The translations under genes were made by a program, and so were the position numbers. A stretch of 64,000 nucleotides of DNA, from assembly GCA_035534855.1 (NCBI GenBank), contig DATLRD010000027.1, positions 26,911-90,910 of the forward strand, in the 5' to 3' direction. Below are positions 36,054-42,547 of this stretch, piece by piece (position 1 is the first letter of the stretch; every line of letters begins with the position of its first letter). The notes beneath the pieces were generated by a model that was not told the origin of the DNA, searched no databases, and worked only from the letters and a program-made list of their open reading frames with translations. Source of the DNA: DATARH01 sp035534855. GTDB taxonomy: Bacteria; Pseudomonadota; Alphaproteobacteria; ATCC43930; CGMCC-115725.

Positions 36054-36532
36054 CCGCGCCGGCACACGACGGGGTGGCCGCAGCAGGGCGAGATCGGCGG
36101 CGGCTGCTTCAGGTCCTTCTCGCGATATCGCTGACACTGAATTTGTGTTTTGTCGGCGGCGCCTCGTGGGTGCGGCTGCACCACGCGTGGCGCCCCGAGG
36201 CGCGGGCCGCCGAAGTCTCCAAGGAGCTGCACCTGACACCCGAGCAGCGCCTTGCCTTCCAGCACTATTTCCGGACCATGCGGCTGCGCTTTCAGCTGAT
36301 GCGGGCCGAGCTGGGCCCGATCATCAGCAATGCCTGGGCCGAGATCGCCAAGCCGCAGCCCGACGAAGCCAAGATCGAGCAAAATTTCGAACTCGCCGGC
36401 GCCAAGCGCCGGTCCTTCGCACACGACGCGACCGAGAGCACGCTGTCGTTTCTGTCGACCCTGTCGCCCGACCAGCGCAAGAAATTCGTGGCACTGCTGC
36501 GCCAGCACCACGGCTTCTGGCTGCGGCATTGA
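36050..36532 (+). CDS. Membrane-anchored periplasmic metal-sensor-like protein (CnrX/ZraP type)
   Basis: A 160-residue protein. One N-terminal anchor (residues ~20-39, LQVLLAISLTLNLCFVGGAS) precedes a helical periplasmic domain with two LTxxQ-like motifs, LTPEQR (62-67) and LSPDQRKKF (138-146). These are typical of the CpxP/ZraP/CnrX heavy-metal-resistance fold. Possible metal ligands are the clustered histidines His44-His45 (RLHHAW) and His153-His154 with His160 at the C-terminus. The start is GTG overlapping the preceding stop. Inferred role: sensing a metal or envelope stress and releasing the sigma factor through the upstream anti-sigma protein. Confidence 0.75.
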   Translation: MTAPAHDGVAAAGRDRRRLLQVLLAISLTLNLCFVGGASWVRLHHAWRPEARAAEVSKELHLTPEQRLAFQHYFRTMRLRFQLMRAELGPIISNAWAEIAKPQPDEAKIEQNFELAGAKRRSFAHDATESTLSFLSTLSPDQRKKFVALLRQHHGFWLRH

Positions 36533-36563
36533 CCGCGCCGGCGAGGGCATTACTGCCCGCCGC

Positions 36564-37199
36564 TTATTTGGTTCCGAACAGCCGGTCTCCAGCGTCCCCC
36601 AGTCCCGGCAGGATATAGCCGTGGTCGTCGAGGCCCCGGTCGAGCGCCGCGGTCAGGATTGGCACGTCGGGAAAGACGCCGTGGACCTTGGCAGCCCCTT
36701 CCGGGGCCGCCACCAGGCAGACGAACTTGATCGAGCGTGCCCGCAATTCCTTGAGCCGCGAGATCGCCGCGACCGCCGAATTGCCGGTCGCCAGCATCGG
36801 ATCGACGACGATCACGTCGCGCTCCGCGAGATCGTCGGGCAGCTTCAGGTAATATTCGATCGTCGCCAGCGTGCACGGATCGCGATAGAGCCCGATATGC
36901 CCGACCCGCGCCGACGGCAGCAGCTCGAGCATGCCGTCCAGGATGCCGTTGCCGGCACGCAGGATCGACACCAGGCACAATTTCTTGCCGGCGAGCACCG
37001 GAAACCGCGCCCGTTCGAGCGGCGTCTCGATCTCGACCTCCTCGAGCGGCAGGTCGCGGGTCGCCTCGTAGGCCAGCAGAAGACTAATCTCACGCATCAG
37101 GCCGCGGAACTTGGCGGTCGAGGTCGCGGCATCGCGCATCAGCGCCAGCTTGTGCCGCACCAGCGGGTGGTCGACGATCGTCAGCGCGCCAGGCTCCAT
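36564..37199 (-). CDS. upp: Uracil phosphoribosyltransferase
   Basis: A 211-residue PRPP-dependent enzyme that converts uracil to UMP. The PRPP loop is DPMLATGNSAVAAISRLKEL. Other signatures are HPLVRHKLALMRD, LVSILRAGNGILDGMLELLP and the C-terminal LDRGLDDHGYILPGLGDAGD. In general it serves salvage. Here it is the third gene of an operon with URC1- and URC4-like genes, where in the yeast URC pathway a phosphoribosyltransferase (Urc6) provides the activated intermediate for uracil breakdown. Confidence 0.96.
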   Translation of the reverse strand: MEPGALTIVDHPLVRHKLALMRDAATSTAKFRGLMREISLLLAYEATRDLPLEEVEIETPLERARFPVLAGKKLCLVSILRAGNGILDGMLELLPSARVGHIGLYRDPCTLATIEYYLKLPDDLAERDVIVVDPMLATGNSAVAAISRLKELRARSIKFVCLVAAPEGAAKVHGVFPDVPILTAALDRGLDDHGYILPGLGDAGDRLFGTK

Positions 37200-37209
37200 C
37201 GGTCTCCCC

Positions 37210-38427
37210 TCAAAACAACGTGCCGTCGCTGACGATGTTCAGCGGCGGGCCCCCATCGTGCCGGCGTTCGGCCGCAATATCCCGGCCGGCTGCCCAGGTG
37301 CCGCCTTCGAGCAGCCGCAACAGCGGAAACTCGGCTTCGGTCTTGCCCAGAGAGGCGCGCACCAGCGGCGCCAGCCGGTCGAGCAGCGCGACGGTCAGCG
37401 CCCGCCACTCGACGACCTCCTCGGAGAACGCGTCGAGCCGACGGGACCACAATGCCGGGTCGCGCGGCGCCAGCGCGCCGCCGTCGAGCAGCAGGCCGCC
37501 ATTGCGGTATTCGGCAAGCCCGGTCAGCCCGTCGAGCCTGGTGATGTGAAAACCAGTCTCTTGCAGCGGCTCGACTAAAGAATAGACCAACCACTGGCTC
37601 AGCTTGTGGAACGGCACCAGCCCATCGCTCGGCACCGCGCCGTGGCGGCCGCAATCACCGAGCGGCACGCCGCCAAGCGACAGCCTGCCCGGCCAGATCG
37701 GCCCGAGCGCGCGCAGGACCAGCCCGAGCATGTCGGGCGCACCGAGCCGGCCCCGCCGCGCCAACCAGTGATCGTAAAGATTGCCAGGCCGCGCCGGGCT
37801 GCCGAAAATCTCGGGCATACCGGCGATGGCTTGGCCGAGCCGGCGCAGCAGCGCCACGCGGCCGTCAAGCCCGGCCAATTCGTTGTCCGAGCCGTGCTGG
37901 AATGTCTGTCCCAGCGCCGCCGCCGTCAGTGCCGCCAGCGCCGCGGCGTCGGCGCGCCACGGCACCGCCGGGTCGCCGGAAAACAGCCCGGCCTGCATCG
38001 CCCGCAGGCTGGCGACCCCGAGCCCTTCCGACCGGCTCAGCACCATCCCGGTCTCGGCCTCGCGATAGGTCCAGGCCGACCCTGCGCCGGCATCGAGCAG
38101 CACCGAAACGAACGCCAGGTCGAGCCGCGCCCGCGCCGTCTCCGCCGGATCGGCGCCCGGCGCCACCAGCGCCGCGCGGTCGATGCCACCGGTTGCGAAA
38201 TGCCGCCATCGGCTGTGGAACGGCACGTCGAGATCGGGATGACGCCGGCGCGTCACCGCGGCGACGCGCTCGGCAATCGCACCGAGGCGCTCGGGGACCA
38301 GGCGGAAATGGCGGGTTTCGCCGCGCTCGGCGGCGCGGTACACGATCTCGCACCGCGCGCGCACGGCGCCGGCGGTCAGCAACCGCTCGGCCGCCTGAGC
38401 ATCGGGCAAGGGCGCGGTGGCGCTCAC
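37210..38427 (-). CDS. URC4/Urg3 family (DUF1688) uracil-catabolism protein
   Basis: A 405-residue protein of DUF1688, named URC4 or urg3 in fungi. Family features are VPFHSRWRHFATGGIDRAAL, the SVLLDAGAGSAWTYREAETG region, SEGLGVASLRAMQAGLFS and LVPFHKLSQWLVYSLVEPL, followed by EYRNGGLLLDGGAL. Genetic work in yeast places URC4 in a pathway that breaks uracil down via ribosylurea. Its reaction is not established. The start is GTG 38427, immediately after the URC1-like stop; the longer frame upstream overlaps URC1 and is unlike the family. It sits between URC1 and upp in a three-gene operon. Confidence 0.88.
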   Translation of the reverse strand: MSATAPLPDAQAAERLLTAGAVRARCEIVYRAAERGETRHFRLVPERLGAIAERVAAVTRRRHPDLDVPFHSRWRHFATGGIDRAALVAPGADPAETARARLDLAFVSVLLDAGAGSAWTYREAETGMVLSRSEGLGVASLRAMQAGLFSGDPAVPWRADAAALAALTAAALGQTFQHGSDNELAGLDGRVALLRRLGQAIAGMPEIFGSPARPGNLYDHWLARRGRLGAPDMLGLVLRALGPIWPGRLSLGGVPLGDCGRHGAVPSDGLVPFHKLSQWLVYSLVEPLQETGFHITRLDGLTGLAEYRNGGLLLDGGALAPRDPALWSRRLDAFSEEVVEWRALTVALLDRLAPLVRASLGKTEAEFPLLRLLEGGTWAAGRDIAAERRHDGGPPLNIVSDGTLF

Positions 38428-38428
38428 G

Positions 38429-39685
38429 TCACGCGTCGAGGCCGCGCCCCTTGGTGCGGCGCAGCTGAGCCGCGCTCGGCGCCCCGCCCGGCGCGAAATA
38501 CCCCGCAGCCTTCTTCGCCGCGATCTCGACCTGGGCGTCGATCGGCACCAGACCTTCGGGGATCGGCACCTGCTCCGCGACGGTGATCCCGGCCGCCAGC
38601 AACGCGTCGCGCTTGAGGTTTGACATCGATACCCAGCGGTCGATGTGGCTAATCCCGAGCCAGTGAAAGACATCTGGCATAAGTTCTTGAAATCGCATAT
38701 CTTGGACGCCGGCGATGCATTCGGTGCGGCGGAAATACGTGTCGGCGCGATCGCCGCCTTCCTGACGCTTGCGGGCGTTATAGACTAGAAACTTAGTCAC
38801 TTCACCCAGCGCCCGCCCCTCCTTGCGGTTGTAGACCACCATGCCGACGCCGCCCTGCTGCGCGGTCTCGACGCACACTTCGACGCCGTGCACCAGGTAG
38901 GGTCGGCAGGTACAGATATCGGAACCGAACACGTCGGAGCCGTTGCACTCGTCGTGCACCCGGCAGGCGATCGGCGTCGCCGGGTCGGCGATGCGGGAAA
39001 CATCGCCGAACAGATAGACCGTGGTGCCGCCGATCGGCGGCAGGAAGACGTCGAGGTCGGGCCGCGTGACCAACTCGGGAAACATGCCGCCGGTTTCCTC
39101 GAACAACGTACGCCGCAGTTCCGGCTCGGCAACGCCGAACCGCGCGGCAAGCCCCGGCAGGTACCATACCGGGTCGATCGCCGCCTTGGTGACCGCGATC
39201 TCGCCGGTCGGCAGCACAACTGTGCCATCGGGCACGATGCCATTGGCGCCGCCGATGCGTGTCGCAATCTCGGGCAGGTTGATCCGCGCACGGGTGACCG
39301 CGATTGTTGGCCGAGTATCGATTCCGGCGGCAATCTGCGCGGCAAAAACCTCGCCGACGAGATGGCCGTAGGGATCGAGCGAGACGATCTTGGCCGGGTC
39401 GGCCCACTGCGGCTGCGGCCCGAATGAGGCCGCGGGCGCGGTGTCGGTCAGATCGGGCCGGTGGTCGGACGCCAGCGCGCGGGTCGCTACCGCAAGCGCG
39501 CGATAGATCGCGTAAGCGCCGGAATAGGAGCCAATCGCGTTACGATGTCGCGGCTCGGCCGGGCTGACGACGACCGGCCCACGCAGTTCAGCGCTGGGCG
39601 CACCCCAGTGGAGTGGGATTTTGCCGTTCCCGGCGTTGCCGGGATGCGAGGTGAGTCGAATGTGACGCGGTACGACGGGTTCCAT
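38429..39685 (-). CDS. GTP cyclohydrolase II-like protein of the URC1 type
   Basis: A 418-residue protein. The N-terminal part (about 1-190, AEPRHRNAIGSYSGAYAIYR and NLPEIATRIGGANGI) is the extra domain found in this subfamily. The C-terminal half is a GTP cyclohydrolase II fold, with zinc ligands in RVHDECNGSDVFGSDICTC and the EGRALGEV catalytic segment. URC1 of yeast is the RibA-like enzyme needed to use uracil as nitrogen source. With URC4 and upp beside it, uracil catabolism fits better than riboflavin synthesis. ATG 39685 is chosen; 24 residues more are open upstream. The ribosome site is weak. Confidence 0.87.
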   Translation of the reverse strand: MEPVVPRHIRLTSHPGNAGNGKIPLHWGAPSAELRGPVVVSPAEPRHRNAIGSYSGAYAIYRALAVATRALASDHRPDLTDTAPAASFGPQPQWADPAKIVSLDPYGHLVGEVFAAQIAAGIDTRPTIAVTRARINLPEIATRIGGANGIVPDGTVVLPTGEIAVTKAAIDPVWYLPGLAARFGVAEPELRRTLFEETGGMFPELVTRPDLDVFLPPIGGTTVYLFGDVSRIADPATPIACRVHDECNGSDVFGSDICTCRPYLVHGVEVCVETAQQGGVGMVVYNRKEGRALGEVTKFLVYNARKRQEGGDRADTYFRRTECIAGVQDMRFQELMPDVFHWLGISHIDRWVSMSNLKRDALLAAGITVAEQVPIPEGLVPIDAQVEIAAKKAAGYFAPGGAPSAAQLRRTKGRGLDA

Positions 39686-39805
39686 GCAGTGCTTTGCCCA
39701 GCAAAAGACTAATATAGGTGGTGCGGTCGGCGCGTCCAGATGGCGCCACATCGGCAAGATGCTCGTGTCGCCGCCAACCCCTGGTTCCCCGACAAGAGGC
39801 GGCCG

Positions 39806-40765
39806 ATGGCCAACCCGCTTGCCCGAAACGCCGCTCTGCTCGACCCACGCAAGTTTCGCGACCCGCTGATAACCGCCGCCGGAGACCGCCGCGCCCGGGT
39901 CACGCTCAGATCGCTCGACACGTTGTGGTTCAACACCGGGACGCTGTGCAATCTGACCTGCGCCAATTGCTATATCGAATCGTCGCCGCGCAACGACCAG
40001 TTAGTGTACCTGAGCGCCGCCGAGGTCGCCCTGTATCTCAACGAGATCTCGAACGACGGGCTCAGCACGCGGCTGATCGGCTTCACCGGCGGTGAGCCGT
40101 TCATGAACCCCGACCTGCCCGAGATGCTCGACGCGGTGCTGTCGCGCGGGCTGCGCGCGCTGGTCCTGACCAACGCGATGCGCCCGATGGCAAAGTGCCG
40201 GCCGGCGCTGCTGCGCCTGCGCCAGGCCTATGGCGACCGGTTGACGATCCGCGTCTCGCTCGACCATTACGCCAACGCGGTGCACGAGGCCGAGCGCGGC
40301 CGGCGGAGCTGGCGGCCGACGGTCGACGGGCTCGTCTGGCTATCCGAGAACGGGGTTTCCGTCGCCGTCGCCACCCGCTACCTGTCGGGCGAACCCGAAG
40401 CGGAAATCCGCCGCGGTTTTGCCCGGCTCTTCGCCACGCTCGGGCTGACGCTCGACGCCGACGATCCGACCGCGCTGGTGATCTTCCCAGAGATGGACGC
40501 GACCGCCGACGTGCCCGAGATCACTGAAGCGTGCTGGGACATCCTCAACAAATCGCCGGATAGCGTGATGTGCGGGTCCTCGCGCATGGTCGTCAAACGC
40601 AAGGGCGCCGCGCACCCAACGGTCGTCGCCTGCACGCTGCTGCCCGACGACCCGCAATTCGACCTCGGCCCAAGCCTGGCGGGCGCCAGCGGCGCGGTGC
40701 CGCTCAACCATCCGCATTGTGCCCGGTTCTGCGTGCTCGGCGGCGCCGCCTGCAGCCGGGACTAG
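39806..40765 (+). CDS. Radical SAM protein with C-terminal cysteine cluster
   Basis: A 319-residue radical SAM enzyme. The [4Fe-4S] motif is CNLTCANC (CxxxCxxC) in WFNTGTLCNLTCANCYIES, followed by FTGGEPFMNPDLPEML, the SAM-binding GGE segment. The C-terminus has further cysteines (CTLLPDDP and HPHCARFCVLGGAACS) that could hold a second cluster. It is divergent from URC1 across 120 bases, so a shared regulatory region is likely. ATG 39806 follows AAGAGG; upstream codons are not conserved. The substrate is unknown. A link to the URC pathway is suggested only by position. Confidence 0.85.
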   Translation: MANPLARNAALLDPRKFRDPLITAAGDRRARVTLRSLDTLWFNTGTLCNLTCANCYIESSPRNDQLVYLSAAEVALYLNEISNDGLSTRLIGFTGGEPFMNPDLPEMLDAVLSRGLRALVLTNAMRPMAKCRPALLRLRQAYGDRLTIRVSLDHYANAVHEAERGRRSWRPTVDGLVWLSENGVSVAVATRYLSGEPEAEIRRGFARLFATLGLTLDADDPTALVIFPEMDATADVPEITEACWDILNKSPDSVMCGSSRMVVKRKGAAHPTVVACTLLPDDPQFDLGPSLAGASGAVPLNHPHCARFCVLGGAACSRD

Positions 40766-40839
40766 GCGGTGGCTCCGCCAGCGCCCGGGTCCGCGTGAAT
40801 TGAGATCTTCAGGTGAGAGACCTCGATTAACCTGCTGAT

Positions 40840-40860
40840 CCAGAGATAATTTTCTGGTTT
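40840..40860 (+). terminator. Weak terminator-like hairpin between convergent genes
   Basis: CCAGA (40840-40844) pairs with TCTGG (40853-40857), followed by TTT. It lies in the AT-rich 105-base space between the radical SAM stop and the GlcG-like stop. The short stem and 8-base loop make it weak. Confidence 0.35.
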
Positions 40861-40870
40861 AGCTAGTTAC

Positions 40871-41314
40871 CTAGGCCTTTTCTCCGGTATCCGCAGTCAG
40901 CCCAGCCGCGACGATCCCTGCGACGCAACAGATTTCGTCCTTGTCCGAGGTGTCACCGCTGATCCCGACCGCGCCGACCACCGTGCCGCCGGTGTCGCGG
41001 ATCAAGACCCCGCCCGGCGCCGGCACGATGCGCCCGCCCGAGGCCGCCATCAGCGCGTTGAGAAACAACGCGCCGCCGCTCGCCGCGCGACGGGCAAACT
41101 CGCGCCCGCCGAACCCCATGCCGAGCGTGCCCCACGCCTTGCCGCCGGCGATCTCGGCGCGCAGGATGCCCGAATTGTCCTCGCGCTTCATCGCCACCAT
41201 GTGGCCGCCCGGATCGAGCACCACGACGGTCAGCGGGTGCAGCCCCAGTTCGCGCGCCTTGGCGAGCGCGGTGTCGACGATCGTTGAGGCCTGGGCCAGA
41301 GTTACGCTGCTCAT
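40871..41314 (-). CDS. GlcG/HbpS family heme-binding-like protein
   Basis: A 147-residue protein of the GlcG/HbpS (DUF336) family. Typical segments are LTVVVLDPGGHMVAMKRED, AWGTLGMGFGGREFA, GGVLIRDTGGTVVGAVGISG and a C-terminal ICCVAGIVAAGL. Some members bind heme, others occur in catabolic operons with no proven activity. The start overlaps the stop of the amidohydrolase gene (ATGA), so the two proteins likely act together. No signal peptide is evident, so it is predicted cytoplasmic. Confidence 0.88.
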   Translation of the reverse strand: MSSVTLAQASTIVDTALAKARELGLHPLTVVVLDPGGHMVAMKREDNSGILRAEIAGGKAWGTLGMGFGGREFARRAASGGALFLNALMAASGGRIVPAPGGVLIRDTGGTVVGAVGISGDTSDKDEICCVAGIVAAGLTADTGEKA

Positions 41315-42387
41315 TTCGCCACCTTCAGCGGGATGTTGAGAAGCCGCGCGGCATTCCCGCCGAGGACCGCCTTGCGGTCGCCGTCGCTGAGTCGGGCGGC
41401 GCCTTCGACAAAGCCGATCGGGTCGATTTCGCCCATGTCGAACGGATAGTCGGTGCCCATCAGGATGTGATCGGCGCCCCACACCTCGACCAGGTATTCG
41501 AGCTGGTGATGGGTGAACACCATCGTATCGAAATAGAGCCGCTTCAAGTAATGCGTCGGGTCGTGGTGGATGTGCTCGCAGGTATCGGGGCGGGCCGCCG
41601 CGCCATGGTCGATGCGCCCCGAATAGGCCGGCAGGAAGCCACCCCCGTGGGCGACGACCAGCTTGAGCCCGGGATAGGCGTCGAGCACCCCGCCAAAGAT
41701 CAGGTGATGCACCGCGACCGTCGATTCGAGCGGGTTGCCGATCAGGTTGCCGAGATGCCACGGCCCCATGCGGCTGGTTTCGGTAAACCCGGTCGGGTGC
41801 ATGAACAGCACCAACCCCAGCTCTTCGCATTTCTGGAACACCGGCCAGAATTTCGGCGCCGCCAGCTCCTCGCCGGCGACCGAGCCGGCGATCTCGATGC
41901 CGCGCAGCCCGAGCGATTTGTGCAACCGGTCAAGCTCGGCGACCGCCAGCTCCGGCGCCTGGAACGGCACGGTGCCGAGCCCGGCGAAGCGGTCGGGGTA
42001 CTTGCCGCAGATGTCGGCGATGTTGTCGTTGACCATCCGCGTCGCCTCGATCGCCAGATCGGGCGGCAGGCCGTAATAGGTCTGGTCGGGCGACGGCGAC
42101 ACCGCCTGCACGTCGATCCCCATCTGGTCCATGTCGGCGAGCCGCTTTTCGAGCGACAGCAGTTGCGGGAGCACGCGGGTCTGGTGCTCGGCCGTGGTCG
42201 CCGCGGTCGCCGGGCTGTCGTCCCGGTGGCGGGTGCTCGGCAGCTTCGCCGCCTGCACCAGGTCGCGCGCTTTCTGGCAGAGCGTGTGGCAATGGATGTC
42301 GACCGAAAACCATTTGCCGCGCGCATGCGCGGGCCCGGGAAACCGGCCGGGGATCGGCGCGTTGGGCGGCAGGCAGGTGAACAGCAT
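41311..42387 (-). CDS. Amidohydrolase-2 family (ACMSD-like) metal-dependent hydrolase/decarboxylase
   Basis: A 358-residue TIM-barrel enzyme. Metal ligands are His32 and His34 (VDIHCHTL), His in LVLFMHPTGF, His in LKLVVAHGGGFLP and Asp in MGTDYPFDMG. The arrangement matches the aminocarboxymuconate-semialdehyde decarboxylase and gamma-resorcylate decarboxylase group, which act on aromatic acids or ring-cleavage products. The exact substrate is not predictable. It is the first gene of a two-gene operon with the GlcG-like protein. An AGAGGAT site precedes the ATG. Confidence 0.87.
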   Translation of the reverse strand: MLFTCLPPNAPIPGRFPGPAHARGKWFSVDIHCHTLCQKARDLVQAAKLPSTRHRDDSPATAATTAEHQTRVLPQLLSLEKRLADMDQMGIDVQAVSPSPDQTYYGLPPDLAIEATRMVNDNIADICGKYPDRFAGLGTVPFQAPELAVAELDRLHKSLGLRGIEIAGSVAGEELAAPKFWPVFQKCEELGLVLFMHPTGFTETSRMGPWHLGNLIGNPLESTVAVHHLIFGGVLDAYPGLKLVVAHGGGFLPAYSGRIDHGAAARPDTCEHIHHDPTHYLKRLYFDTMVFTHHQLEYLVEVWGADHILMGTDYPFDMGEIDPIGFVEGAARLSDGDRKAVLGGNAARLLNIPLKVAK

Positions 42388-42547
42388 CTTCTGAATCCTC
42401 TTGCTCCATTGTTATCCCGTGGCAGGCCGGGATCCATTTTTCAGAGAGGCAGGTTATAGCGGATTGCGCGCCGGGAACGAGACGCTCTCGACCCCGGGCG
42501 CAGAATTTCCAGAGATCCCGAGGTCCCGGCCCGAGCCGGAATGTCAG

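Noticed and set aside
38429..39685. RibA for riboflavin synthesis
   Set aside because: The extra N-terminal domain and the URC4 and upp neighbours fit the URC1 subfamily better; no other rib gene is nearby.
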